From contig CAKSEE010000008.1 of NCBI GenBank assembly GCA_934446455.1, positions 1-64,000 of the forward strand: a stretch of DNA of 64,000 nt. The letters are read 5' to 3'. Under the pieces are notes generated by a model. The model saw only the letters and a list, made by a program, of their open reading frames with translations. It ran no database searches and had not been told where the DNA came from. Position 1 is the stretch's first letter; each line of letters opens with the position of its first letter. This document shows, one piece after another, positions 1-8,603 of this stretch. The DNA comes from an uncultured Oscillospiraceae bacterium (GTDB taxonomy: Bacteria; Bacillota; Clostridia; Oscillospirales; Ruminococcaceae). The position numbers and the translations under genes were made by a program.

Positions 1-102
1 TTTATTCTAGCAGATTTTGGTCTATCTCTCAACCTTTTTTCTTTCTTTGTCCAATATCTATTGTAGCACTACAGAAAAATTCCTGTGCCGCCGTGAAATG
101 CC

Positions 103-131
103 TTGAAAATCGCGCGCGGCTATGCTATAAT
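103..131 (+). promoter_or_regulatory. SigA-type promoter of the glgP operon
   Basis: TTGAAA (103-108) and a perfect TATAAT (126-131) are separated by exactly 17 bases. The predicted start near 138 gives a leader of about 210 bases before glgP, most of it taken up by the structured RNA at 170-329. Confidence 0.8.
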
Positions 132-169
132 ATATATATGTATACCCAATCTAAAGCTTAGTGCTTTAT

Positions 170-329
170 GGGAACCTCTAAAAAGCGGTTTGAAAAGGGA
201 AAATGGGTAGAGTGCGCCGAATGCGAGGAAAGCCGACGAAGTAAGGCTTGATGCCTTACAAGGAGGTTTGAGGAAGCAGTCGGTGTGCTATACACATTTT
301 CTCTCAAACAAGGTTTTTAGAGGTGACCC
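170..329 (+). ncRNA. Candidate structured leader RNA upstream of glgP
   Basis: The 5' and 3' ends of this segment pair as a long interrupted helix: GGG 170-172 with CCC 327-329, ten base pairs 175-184 with 314-323, GTTTGA 188-193 with TCAAAC 304-309, GAAAATG 199-205 with CATTTTC 295-301, and GGTAG with CTATA. Inside, CCGAC 233-237 pairs with GTCGG 279-283 around a perfect hairpin 241-247/253-259. The element ends 18 bases before the glgP start codon and covers most of the leader. It could be a cis-regulatory switch or a separate RNA processed from the transcript. It matches no riboswitch consensus I can recall with certainty, so the class is unknown; the presence of strong secondary structure is seen directly. 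Confidence 0.55.
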
Positions 330-347
330 TATATTAAGGAGAACACA

Positions 348-2705
348 ATGACTGACAAGAAACAGCTTAAACTTGATTTTGAGACATACCTGAGCGAGGT
401 ATGCCCGAAGGGCAAAAAGCCCACCGCGCCCATGCTGCACGACGCGCTCTCCCGCGCTGTGATGAAGCAGAACGCCGCCCTTATGGAGGCTTCCGCGCCG
501 AAGGGCAGGAGCGCCGGCTACCTTTCCGCAGAGTTCCTTGTGGGGCGCGCGGTGTACAACAACCTGCTGTGCCTTGGACTGCACGACGAGGCGGAGGAGC
601 TTCTTAAGAGCGCGGGCGCGAGCCTCTGCGACCTTGAGGAGATAGAGGACGCGGCTCTCGGCAACGGCGGACTCGGACGGCTTGCGGCGTGCTTTTTAGA
701 CAGCGCCGCGGCAATGCGCCTGCCCGTTACGGGCTACGGCATTCGCTACAAGTACGGGCTTTTCCGCCAGACAATAGAGGACGGCTTCCAGCGCGAATAC
801 GCGGACGACTGGACGCGCTTCGGCGACCCGTGGAGCGTTCGCCGCGAAAACGACGCGGTTATCGTAAACTTCGCGGGGAGCAGCGTTAAGGCTGTCCCCT
901 ACGATATGCCGATATTCGGCTACAAGAACGACTACGCCGTAACGCTGCGCCTGTGGCAGGCGGAGCCTGTAGAGGCGTTCGACTTCGACGCGTTCAACCG
1001 TCAGGACTACATGGCGGCGTGCCGCTCGCAGATAGAAGCGGAGAACATCTCCCGCACGCTTTACCCCAACGACGACGCGCGCCCCGGAAAGCTCCTGCGC
1101 TTAAAGCAGCAGTATTTCTTCTCCGCCGCTTCAATCGCAGACCTTATAAGAAAGCACCTCGCCGCAGGGCGCGACATAAAGGACTTCGCGCGCTTCAACT
1201 CCATTCAGCTCAACGACACGCATCCCACAATATCTATCCCCGAGCTTGTGCGTGTTCTCACCAAGGACTACGGCGTGGACTTTGCCGCAGCGCTCGATAT
1301 TGCGCGCGACGCCTTTAACTACACCAACCACACCATTATGGCGGAAGCGCTCGAAAAGTGGGGAACGGACCTCATGGAGGAGCTTCTCCCCGACGTATAC
1401 GCCGTAATACTGCGCATAAACGAGGCGTTTATTGCGGATATGTACCGCCGCGGTATGCCAAAGGAGCAGATAGCCCGCATGAAGCCCGTGTCCGACGGCG
1501 TTGTGCATATGGCGAAGATGGCGATATACTGCACCTCCCACACAAACGGCGTTGCGCGCATTCACACCGAGATACTAAAGCACGACGCGCTGCCCGAGTG
1601 GTACGCGCTTTACCCCGAGCGCTTCAACAACAAGACAAACGGCATAACCCCGCGCCGCTGGCTTGCGCTTTGCAACCCCGCGCTCTCCGCGCAGATAACC
1701 GAGCTTCTCGGCAGCGAGGACTGGATAACAGACCTGCCGCGCCTTAAGGAGCTTGAAAAGTACGCCGACGACAGCGCGCAGCTCAGGCGCTTTGCAGAGG
1801 GCAAGGCGGCAAACAAACGCGCTCTTGCAGCCTACATAAAGCAGCACGAGGGCGTTGACACCGACCCCGAGAGCATTTTCGACATACAGATAAAGCGCCT
1901 GCACGAGTACAAGCGCCAGCTTCTCAACGCTTTCGGCATTCTCTATATCTACTATGGCATAAAGTACGGTACGATAAAGGACTTCGCGCCCACTACGTTC
2001 ATTTTCGGCGCGAAATCCGCACCGGGATACGCCCGCGCAAAGGCTGTTATCAAGTACATAAACGAGATTGCCGCGCTCGTAAACAACGACGCTTCGATAA
2101 ACGGCGCGATAAAGGTCGTTTTTGTGCAGAACTACAACGTATCCTACGCTGAAAAGCTCGTTACCGCCGCGGACGTGTCCGAGCAGATTTCCACCGCAGG
2201 CACGGAAGCCAGCGGCACGGGCAACATGAAGTTCATGCTCAACGGCACGGTAACGCTCGGCACGTACGACGGCGCGAACGTTGAGATAGCCGAGGAAGCG
2301 GGTATCGGCAACAACTACATCTTCGGCGCGCGCGTTGAGGAGCTTGCAAAGATAATGCCCGACTACGACCCCCGCCGCATTTACGCGGAAAACCCCGACA
2401 TAGCGCGCGTTGTGGATACGCTTATAGACGGCACGTTCACCGACGGCGGAAACGGCTCGTTCAGGGAGCTTTACTACGCGCTGCTCGACGGCGCAAGCTG
2501 GCACGTTCCCGATCACTACTACCTGCTCGGCGACCTTAAGTCCTACGTTGAGGCAAAGCTTAAGACCAACGCGGACTACCGCCTCGACCGCGATGGCTTT
2601 ATCAGAAAATGCTGGATAAATATGTGCTGCTCGGGCAAGTTCAGCTCGGACAGGACCATGGCAGACTACGCGCAGGATATATGGGATATTACTCCCGACA
2701 AATAA
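348..2705 (+). CDS. glgP: Glycogen/alpha-glucan phosphorylase
   Basis: This 785-residue cytoplasmic GT35 phosphorylase removes glucose units from the non-reducing ends of alpha-1,4-glucans with phosphate, giving glucose-1-phosphate. The N-terminus carries the family signature SAEFLVGRAVYNN (about residues 60-72). The pyridoxal-phosphate loop EASGTGNMKFMLNG lies at 620-633, with K628 as the predicted cofactor lysine. Length is close to the usual 790-830. The ATG at 348 follows an AAGGAG ribosome site. It is the first gene after the SigA promoter and structured leader, and is followed after 10 bases by an alpha-galactosidase, so it probably feeds storage or dietary glucan and shares control with mannan breakdown. 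Confidence 0.96.
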   Translation: MTDKKQLKLDFETYLSEVCPKGKKPTAPMLHDALSRAVMKQNAALMEASAPKGRSAGYLSAEFLVGRAVYNNLLCLGLHDEAEELLKSAGASLCDLEEIEDAALGNGGLGRLAACFLDSAAAMRLPVTGYGIRYKYGLFRQTIEDGFQREYADDWTRFGDPWSVRRENDAVIVNFAGSSVKAVPYDMPIFGYKNDYAVTLRLWQAEPVEAFDFDAFNRQDYMAACRSQIEAENISRTLYPNDDARPGKLLRLKQQYFFSAASIADLIRKHLAAGRDIKDFARFNSIQLNDTHPTISIPELVRVLTKDYGVDFAAALDIARDAFNYTNHTIMAEALEKWGTDLMEELLPDVYAVILRINEAFIADMYRRGMPKEQIARMKPVSDGVVHMAKMAIYCTSHTNGVARIHTEILKHDALPEWYALYPERFNNKTNGITPRRWLALCNPALSAQITELLGSEDWITDLPRLKELEKYADDSAQLRRFAEGKAANKRALAAYIKQHEGVDTDPESIFDIQIKRLHEYKRQLLNAFGILYIYYGIKYGTIKDFAPTTFIFGAKSAPGYARAKAVIKYINEIAALVNNDASINGAIKVVFVQNYNVSYAEKLVTAADVSEQISTAGTEASGTGNMKFMLNGTVTLGTYDGANVEIAEEAGIGNNYIFGARVEELAKIMPDYDPRRIYAENPDIARVVDTLIDGTFTDGGNGSFRELYYALLDGASWHVPDHYYLLGDLKSYVEAKLKTNADYRLDRDGFIRKCWINMCCSGKFSSDRTMADYAQDIWDITPDK

Positions 2706-2715
2706 GGAGGATAAA

Positions 2716-3936
2716 ATGCAGAATAAATTTTTAGCGCTCACCCCGCCTATGGGCTGGAACTCATGGAACACCTTTACATGGCAGATAAACGAGGAGCTTA
2801 TAAAGCAGGTTGCAGACACCTTTGTTGAAACGGGCCTTAAGGACGCGGGCTACGAGTACGTGGTAATCGACGACTGCTGGAGCGAAAAGCAGCGCGACGA
2901 GAACGGCAGGCTCGTGCCCGACAAGCGGAAGTTCCCGAACGGCATTAAGGCAGTCGCGGACTACGTTCACTCAAAGGGGCTGAAATTCGGTATATACTCC
3001 TGCGCGGGCACGCACACCTGCGGCGGACACCCCGGCAGCTTTGAGCATGAGTTTGTTGACGCGCAGACCTTTGCGGAGTGGGGCGTTGACTACCTTAAGT
3101 ACGACTACTGCTACAAGCCCGACCATGTGCCCGGCGAGGTGCTTTACAAGAGAATGTCGCTTGCACTGCGCAACTGTGGCAGGGATATCGTATTCTCCGC
3201 GTGCAACTGGGGCAACGACGACGTTTACAGGTGGATAAGGGAAAGCGGCGCGCACCTTTTCCGCTCCACGGGCGATATACAGGATAACTGGAACTGCATA
3301 AAGCGCCTTGCGCTCTCGCAGATAGGCAACGAGTGCTACGGCGGCAACTTCTGCCACAACGACATTGATATGCTGGTTGTTGGAATGTACGGCGGCAGCA
3401 ATAACGAGTGGATAAACGGCACGGCTGACAGCCAGATAAACGTTATCGCAGACAGCGCGGGCAGCGCGGGCGCTCCCGCGAAAATAGGCGGCTGCACCGA
3501 CGCGGAGTACAGGACCCACTTCTCGCTGTGGGCCATCATGAACAGCCCGCTGATGATAGGCTGCGACATCAGAAAGATGTCCCCTGCGGCAAAGGAGATA
3601 CTCACCAACAAGGACGTTATCGAGATAAACCAGGACATAGAGTGCCGCGGCGCTTACTGCATAAAGCAGTGGAACAACCCCGAAAACGTGTTCTCCATGA
3701 TAAAGCTTATGAGCGACGGCAGCTACGCTGTGGGTATGTTCAACTTCGGCGGTGCCGCCGGCGAAATGTCGCTGCAGTTCTGGGATATCGGCCTGCCCTA
3801 TGCAAGCGGCAAGGGCTTTGAGATATACGACTGCTGGGAGCATAAGGAGCTAGGCAGGTTCACGGAGCGCTACGCTGCCACCGTTGAGCCGCACGACTGC
3901 AAGGTGCTCAGGCTCAGGCTCGTTGACATGAAGTAA
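2716..3936 (+). CDS. GH27 alpha-galactosidase (cytoplasmic)
   Basis: A 406-residue glycoside hydrolase of family GH27 (clan GH-D), which retains configuration while cleaving terminal alpha-galactose from galacto-oligosaccharides or galactomannan. The protein opens with the family hallmark TPPMGWNSWN (9-18). The nucleophile is expected at D130 in YLKYDYC, and the acid/base at D187 in STGDIQDNW. There is no signal peptide, so it should act on imported oligosaccharides. A strong AAGGAGG site precedes the ATG, 10 bases after glgP. Its stop overlaps the next start (TAATG), indicating translational coupling. Presence next to a secreted GH26 mannanase supports a galactomannan pathway. Confidence 0.95.
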   Translation: MQNKFLALTPPMGWNSWNTFTWQINEELIKQVADTFVETGLKDAGYEYVVIDDCWSEKQRDENGRLVPDKRKFPNGIKAVADYVHSKGLKFGIYSCAGTHTCGGHPGSFEHEFVDAQTFAEWGVDYLKYDYCYKPDHVPGEVLYKRMSLALRNCGRDIVFSACNWGNDDVYRWIRESGAHLFRSTGDIQDNWNCIKRLALSQIGNECYGGNFCHNDIDMLVVGMYGGSNNEWINGTADSQINVIADSAGSAGAPAKIGGCTDAEYRTHFSLWAIMNSPLMIGCDIRKMSPAAKEILTNKDVIEINQDIECRGAYCIKQWNNPENVFSMIKLMSDGSYAVGMFNFGGAAGEMSLQFWDIGLPYASGKGFEIYDCWEHKELGRFTERYAATVEPHDCKVLRLRLVDMK

Positions 3937-4139
3937 TGGCAAACTGGAAAACCTGCAGGGAATGCGGCGCGGAGCTTCACTCCGACGAAATAGCGATAAA
4001 CCAGAAGCTCATTTCCCGCAACGTTCAGGAGTTTTTCTGTATCGACTGCCTTGCGCGCTATTATTCAACAACAAGGCAGGCGATACAATCCCGTATAGAC
4101 TACTACCGCAAAAGCGGTGAATGCACACTATTCAGATAA
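3936..4139 (+). CDS. Small zinc-finger-like protein of clostridial type
   Basis: A 67-residue cytoplasmic protein with two CxxC pairs (CREC near residue 7 and CIDC near residue 36), a spacing that suggests one zinc site, and a conserved-looking C-terminal ECTLF. Similar small proteins with an ELxxDEIAINxKL core and a CTLF end are, as far as I recall, widespread in Clostridia without a known function. Its start codon overlaps the GH27 stop by one base, and its end lies 10 bases before the GH26 start, so it is part of the operon. A regulatory or RNA/DNA-binding role is possible but is not shown by the sequence. Confidence 0.75.
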   Translation: MANWKTCRECGAELHSDEIAINQKLISRNVQEFFCIDCLARYYSTTRQAIQSRIDYYRKSGECTLFR

Positions 4140-4149
4140 GGACGCTTTA

Positions 4150-5499
4150 ATGAAAAGATTTTTAGGCGCGGTACTCGCGCTCTCAATGATTCTCTCCCTT
4201 ACCGCCTGCAAAAAGAGCGGCGGCGACAGCAACGACGGCTCTGACGCAAGCAGCGTTACGAGCACGGATAACACGCAGGACAACGTTATCTCCGCAATAT
4301 ACAACCCCGTAAAGCTCACCGCAGACGGCGATATCGACATGGACGCGGCGCTGGCCTACGAAACTGACTACGACGCGCTGAAGGCGTCGCTGTCCGCAAA
4401 GGCGGTAGACCTTACGCAGCCCGTATCCGAAAACGCGCGCAAGAACGCCTCTACAATGGAGGTGTGGAACTACCTGCGCTCAGCCTACGGCAAGCAGATG
4501 ATAGCCTGCCAGCAGCAGATGGACACCGCAAAAAACTACGAGGACCTCGTTTACTACAACGCAACGGGCGACCTGCCCGCAATGAAGGGCTTCGACTTTA
4601 TTTTCTGCACGGGCTCTTACTATAACCGCAGCATGATAGACGGCGCAATAGACTGGGCGAAGAACAGCGGCGGACTGGTTACATTCACATGGCACTGGAA
4701 CGTACCGCGCGATATAGACGACCCTGAACAGGGCTGGGCTTTCTATCAGGAGGAAATACTTAACTTCGACCCGCTTAACGCCTCTACCCCCGGCACCAAG
4801 GAATACGAGGTGGCGGTACACGATATCGACCTTATCGCAAGCCTTCTTCAGGAAATGGAAGCGCAGGGGATAACCGTGCTTTTCCGCCCGTTCCACGAGG
4901 CAAGCGGTTCGTGGTTCTGGTGGGGACTTCAGCCCGCGGACAAGAAACTGATAAAGGACGGGACCTACCCGGAAACATATCAGCGTCTGTGGTATATGAT
5001 GTTCGACAGACTTGAAAACTACCACAAGCTCTCCAACATCATATGGGTGTGGAACGGTCAGACAAAGCACTGCGTTGTAGACCCCAACACCTACGACATA
5101 GCGGGCGTTGACTACTACGCGTCAACAGAGGACCACACCCCGCTCGTTTCTGAGTACAACAGCCTTGCGTCATACACCTATGAGGGCAAGATGCTTGCGC
5201 TGTCGGAGTGCGGCTATATCCCCGACCCGCAGCAGTGCGCCGACAATAACGCAATGTGGCTCTACTATATGCCGTGGAACGGCGATTTCATCTATGAAGC
5301 GGCAGGCGGAGCGGCGATAACCGACATAAACGGCACGCCCTCGCCCAACCCCGAGCGCCTTACCGAGGAAATGCTGAAGGAATACTTCTCCAACGCAAAC
5401 CTTATAACATGGAACAAGCTGCCCGAGTTCACGTTCGGCGAGCACAAGCTTCCCGAGCGCATAACGGTTTACGAATATTTCAAAAACGCGAACGGATAA
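4150..5499 (+). CDS. GH26 beta-mannanase-type lipoprotein
   Basis: A 449-residue lipoprotein. A Lys/Arg N-terminus and hydrophobic stretch lead to the lipobox SLTAC with C20 as the lipidated residue, followed by a Ser/Asp/Thr-rich tether (21-50). The GH26 domain shows RPFHEASGSWFWWG with the acid/base E250, and LSECG with the predicted nucleophile E353. It should cut beta-1,4-mannan, or a related beta-glycan, on the outer face of the membrane. An upstream in-frame ATG at 4117 exists, but the start at 4150 is chosen because AAGGA lies 7 bases before it and because it gives a proper signal peptide. It is the last gene of the glgP operon. Confidence 0.92.
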   Translation: MKRFLGAVLALSMILSLTACKKSGGDSNDGSDASSVTSTDNTQDNVISAIYNPVKLTADGDIDMDAALAYETDYDALKASLSAKAVDLTQPVSENARKNASTMEVWNYLRSAYGKQMIACQQQMDTAKNYEDLVYYNATGDLPAMKGFDFIFCTGSYYNRSMIDGAIDWAKNSGGLVTFTWHWNVPRDIDDPEQGWAFYQEEILNFDPLNASTPGTKEYEVAVHDIDLIASLLQEMEAQGITVLFRPFHEASGSWFWWGLQPADKKLIKDGTYPETYQRLWYMMFDRLENYHKLSNIIWVWNGQTKHCVVDPNTYDIAGVDYYASTEDHTPLVSEYNSLASYTYEGKMLALSECGYIPDPQQCADNNAMWLYYMPWNGDFIYEAAGGAAITDINGTPSPNPERLTEEMLKEYFSNANLITWNKLPEFTFGEHKLPERITVYEYFKNANG

Positions 5500-5504
5500 C
5501 ACAC

Positions 5505-5550
5505 CCCCCGCATACGGCGCTGCCCGTGCGCGGGGGAAATTTTCTCCCAA
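5505..5550 (+). terminator. Probable terminator after the mannanase gene
   Basis: A C-rich arm (CCCCCCGC, from 5505) pairs with GCGGGGG near 5531-5537, followed by AAATTTTCT. The loop is long and the T-run is interrupted, so efficiency is uncertain. Confidence 0.5.
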
Positions 5551-5591
5551 AGCGCTTTTTTGCGCCGACAAACAGTTTTTTATAAAAACAC

Positions 5592-5620
5592 TTGCAATAT
5601 GGCGCGGAAAGTGCTACAAT
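5592..5620 (+). promoter_or_regulatory. SigA-type promoter of the prepilin gene
   Basis: TTGCAA (5592-5597), a 17-base spacer and TACAAT (5615-5620) lie 60 bases before the prepilin start. Confidence 0.7.
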
Positions 5621-5680
5621 GAATATAATATGGTGCGCTAATCGGACAAATGCGCAATAAATGTTATGGGGGTAACTGCA

Positions 5681-6334
5681 ATGACGGCGTTAAATCCTGC
5701 CCGCCTTGGCAAAAGGCGGGGCTTCACGCTGGTGGAGCTTATAGTGGTAATAGCGATAGTCGGCATACTTGCCGTGATACTCGTCCCTACGCTTCTGGGA
5801 ATGGTAACGTCCTCGCGCGTGGCTTCTGCAAACTCCACGGCGGCGAGCATAAAAAAGGACGCTTCGGTTTTTCTCACAAACGCGGACTCTGAGGGCTGGG
5901 GCATGGCGAGAAACAGCTCCAACATCTGCGAGCTGTTCCTTGCGGTAGACGCAAGCGGCGCGTGGAGCTGCACGGAAGCCACGGCAGCTTTCTCGCAGCA
6001 CCCCACGATAACATGGGGCAGCGCGGCAAGCGGCATAACCTCCGCCGTGCCGAAAACCTCGCTTACAAGCGGAGAGGCGCTGCTGTGCGCGCAGCTTTCC
6101 GCAAACTACCCTCAGCTCACGTCGGCTTCGATAATGCTGTCGTTTTCAAACGGCGAATGCACCGCAGCTGCGTTCAGCAAGGACGCGGGCGGCACGCAGC
6201 TCGCGGCGGGTACGGACTACCCCACGCTTTCGGGCGGAATGTTCCCTGCGGGCTTTGCTTGGGACAGCACAACGCCGGGCGTTACATCAACAGGTATAAT
6301 CGTGGGCACGGCTCCCGCAGTCGCGCTTTCGTGA
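5681..6334 (+). CDS. Type IV prepilin/pseudopilin-like protein
   Basis: This 217-residue protein has a classical class III signal: basic leader KRRG, then FTLVELIVVIAIVGILAVI, the methylated N-terminal helix of type IV pilins and type II pseudopilins. Cleavage is expected between G and F, with E5 of the mature chain present. The rest is Ser/Thr/Ala-rich with four cysteines that could form two disulfides. Start 5681 is preferred over the ATG at 5666 because GGGGG lies about 8 bases upstream. No prepilin peptidase, ATPase or other pilus gene is nearby, so its assembly machinery must be elsewhere. In fibre-degrading ruminococci such pilins can serve adhesion; that role here is inference. Confidence 0.88.
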   Translation: MTALNPARLGKRRGFTLVELIVVIAIVGILAVILVPTLLGMVTSSRVASANSTAASIKKDASVFLTNADSEGWGMARNSSNICELFLAVDASGAWSCTEATAAFSQHPTITWGSAASGITSAVPKTSLTSGEALLCAQLSANYPQLTSASIMLSFSNGECTAAAFSKDAGGTQLAAGTDYPTLSGGMFPAGFAWDSTTPGVTSTGIIVGTAPAVALS

Positions 6335-6379
6335 TACAATATAACAACAAGGCTAATTACAAAAAAGAGGTACTACAAC

Positions 6380-7036
6380 ATGGAAGAAAACTATTCACAC
6401 AAAGTAAGCCTGAAAAAAGCTGCGGACAATTCATATACAGACCCTGCAACGGGCGAGATATACCCGGGCGGCGCCCCGATGTACCCGCAGGGCGTTCCGC
6501 AGCAGGGAGGATTCACGCAGAACGGGTTTCAGTACAGCGGCGTTCAGCAGGGATATAACGCGCCCCAGCCGCAGCAGCGGACCGCCTCCCCGGCGCAGTA
6601 CGCCGTGCAGCAGCCCGAAATTCGCGTGCAGCAGAACATTCAGCCCATAGCTGCCGATATGAAGTTCTGCAAATTCTGCGGAAACCGCATACCAATGGAC
6701 GCCGTTATATGCGTGCACTGCGGCAGGCAGGTAGAGGAGCTGCGGCAGAGCGCGGCTCAGGCTCAGCCCGTTATCATCAACAACTCCAACAACAATGTAA
6801 ACAACAACGTAAATACCAGCATCGCACCGATGGCATATATGCCGCTCGGCAGGCCGAAAAACAAGTGGATGGCTTTCTGGCTGTGCCTGCTGTTCGGGTA
6901 TCTGGGTATTCACCGCTTCTACGAGGGCAAGATAGGCACGGGGATCATCTGGGCGCTTTCGGGCGGCCTGTTCGGAATCGGCTGGCTTGTAGATGTGCTG
7001 TGCATTCTCGCAAAGCCTAACCCGTATTACGTCTGA
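6380..7036 (+). CDS. Zinc-ribbon and TM2-domain membrane protein
   Basis: A 218-residue protein in three parts: a Pro/Gln/Gly-rich N-terminus (20-90), a zinc ribbon with CKFCG and CVHCG (about 94-116), and a C-terminal TM2 domain with [25 protein letters not shown] followed by a second membrane helix. Between them lies an Asn/Val-rich linker. TM2 proteins are small two-helix membrane proteins of unclear role. The gene has its own short leader, 45 bases after the prepilin stop, and could be cotranscribed with it. It is one of several zinc-ribbon membrane proteins in this window. Confidence 0.85.
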   Translation: MEENYSHKVSLKKAADNSYTDPATGEIYPGGAPMYPQGVPQQGGFTQNGFQYSGVQQGYNAPQPQQRTASPAQYAVQQPEIRVQQNIQPIAADMKFCKFCGNRIPMDAVICVHCGRQVEELRQSAAQAQPVIINNSNNNVNNNVNTSIAPMAYMPLGRPKNKWMAFWLCLLFGYLGIHRFYEGKIGTGIIWALSGGLFGIGWLVDVLCILAKPNPYYV

Positions 7037-7089
7037 TACCGCAAAAGGGCAGGGGAACGAAATCCCCCGCCCTTTCATTGTGACAAAAG

Positions 7090-7120
7090 CCCCGCCTTTT
7101 CGCACAACGAAAGGGCGGGG
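7090..7120. terminator. Bidirectional terminator between convergent genes
   Basis: CCCCGCC (7090-7096) pairs with GGCGGGG (7114-7120), extended by TTTCG/CGAAA. It is followed by TTCTTTT on the + strand and by CTTTTGT on the - strand, so it can end both the TM2 gene and the convergent small gene. A second GC hairpin at 7043-7076, without a T-run, precedes it. Confidence 0.8.
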
Positions 7121-7125
7121 TTCTT

Positions 7126-7329
7126 TTATCTTGCCGCAATAAAGTCCTCCACGATATCTGCGGCATTGATCTCCGAGGCGTCATACCTGTTCATAAGCCC
7201 CGCAAGCTCCTCAATGCCGCTCCTGTCCGTACAGATGTCAGCAATCTCACACCCGCCGCGCCGCACGCCGTACGCAGTGTAGTGCACCTGCTCCTCTGTA
7301 ACCCGCTCCTGCACAAAAATCTCCCACAT
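7126..7329 (-). CDS. Small conserved clostridial protein (DUF6514-like)
   Basis: A 67-residue cytoplasmic protein beginning MWEIFVQERV and ending VEDFIAAR. Its pattern (YGVRRGG, DICTDRSGIEELAGLMN, DIVEDFI) resembles small clostridial proteins I recall as DUF6514. The function is unknown. The frame extends 22 codons further upstream, but GAGGA lies 8 bases before the ATG at 7329, which is therefore taken as the start. It stands alone, converging on the TM2 gene. Confidence 0.65.
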   Translation of the reverse strand: MWEIFVQERVTEEQVHYTAYGVRRGGCEIADICTDRSGIEELAGLMNRYDASEINAADIVEDFIAAR

Positions 7330-7481
7330 GATATATATCCTCATTTCACAACATTGGGAAGCATAAATTGCGTCCCTATGATATGAGTATACCACCTGTA
7401 GAATACCATGCGTGTAAATTATGTGTTAAGAGAATTCATTTTTCATCGCAATTTTAGTCAAAAATCGCCATATGGGACATT

Positions 7482-8594
7482 TCAGCGGGAAAATAACCCG
7501 TAAAAGAACTTTGTAATAAATCTGAAGGTGAGCGTATCAGCAGCCAGCACCAGCATTGCTATCACCGTTGCACGCGAGAGGAACACGCCCCAGCGCTGCG
7601 CCGCAGTAAGCTCCGTCCACATCTTAGGCACGCGGTACTTCTTTATCTTTGCAAGCTTGAAAATCGCCATGATAAGCCCTACCACCATAAGCAGCACTAC
7701 TGCTACAAGGTAAACGAGGTATACCACCACAACGGGCGGCATATCGGACATAACCCCCTGCGCGCCCGAATGGTCGACGCGCTGCAGCTCAAGCAGGTAA
7801 TCCCCGACAGCGGGCACGCTCATAAACAGCAGCAGCAGACCCGAAATTCCGTTGAACATCGCGTGCATAACGGTCGTTGTGATTATACTCTTTGTTGAAA
7901 CCGCAATGTAGCCGAGGCACACGCCGATAACGAACGCATAGAAGAACTGCTGAAAATTAGCGTGTGTAAGCCCGAACAGCAGCGCCGACACGAATATCGC
8001 AAACCCGTTGCCGTACGGCCGCAGGCTCTCCATAACAATGCCCCTGAACCAGAACTCCTCAAAAAGCGGCGCTATTACGACAAGCTGCACGAAAAGAATC
8101 AGCGCGCAGGCGAGATTGTCCGCCTGCAAATCGTTTACCGTGTTGAACGAGCGGTTGAGGTCGGGGTCGGTGATAAAGCGGCTTATAAACAGCACGATAA
8201 AGTTCGTGAATATCGCAAGCCCGTAAAACGCGGGAAACATTCCCAGCGCCCGCCCGAAATACTGCGGCTTCGAGTATATTCGCCCGCACGTTTCGCGCGT
8301 TGGCTCCTTCATTATCCACACCGCAAACGACATGGGTATGAGATAAAGGAACACAAGCGACATCCCCGACTGTATGATATACGCGCTCGTTGCGCCAAGT
8401 TCCTCCATGCCGGGCGCAAGCAGGCTCATAAGCACCGTGCATACTCCCCTTGAAACGAATACCACCGCCATCATAAGCCCAAGGCGCATACAAACGTTCT
8501 TGAACGCGGGTATCTTCGACGGCTCGTTCGCTTCATGCGGAGCTTCCGCTGCGCCCTGCTCTCCCTGCGGGGGCAGCTTTATTTCTTCTGACAT
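7482..8594 (-). CDS. CPBP-family intramembrane protease (CAAX-like)
   Basis: A 370-residue polytopic membrane protein of the CPBP/Abi family. The catalytic signatures are EEFWFRG (E179, E180, R184) and HANFQQF (H211), which lie within predicted helices. Family members include eukaryotic Rce1 prenyl-protein proteases and bacterial proteins that process peptides or regulate stress. The N-terminus (1-30) is hydrophilic and acidic. It is the last gene of the DUF6062-tsaD-aroK operon, 9 bases after aroK. The substrate is not predictable from the sequence. Confidence 0.9.
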   Translation of the reverse strand: MSEEIKLPPQGEQGAAEAPHEANEPSKIPAFKNVCMRLGLMMAVVFVSRGVCTVLMSLLAPGMEELGATSAYIIQSGMSLVFLYLIPMSFAVWIMKEPTRETCGRIYSKPQYFGRALGMFPAFYGLAIFTNFIVLFISRFITDPDLNRSFNTVNDLQADNLACALILFVQLVVIAPLFEEFWFRGIVMESLRPYGNGFAIFVSALLFGLTHANFQQFFYAFVIGVCLGYIAVSTKSIITTTVMHAMFNGISGLLLLFMSVPAVGDYLLELQRVDHSGAQGVMSDMPPVVVVYLVYLVAVVLLMVVGLIMAIFKLAKIKKYRVPKMWTELTAAQRWGVFLSRATVIAMLVLAADTLTFRFITKFFYGLFSR

Positions 8595-8603
8595 AATCTC
8601 TCC

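Noticed and set aside
170..329. Lysine, c-di-GMP or RNase P RNA in the glgP leader
   Set aside because: GGTAGAG and GAGGAAAG resemble fragments of these RNAs, but the remaining conserved blocks and the helix order do not match.
4117..4149. Upstream start of the GH26 gene at 4117
   Set aside because: It would add 11 hydrophilic residues before the signal peptide and has no ribosome site; the inner ATG has both.
7043..7076. First GC hairpin after the TM2 gene as an independent terminator
   Set aside because: The stem is good, but no T-run follows on the + strand; the second hairpin is the more convincing terminator.
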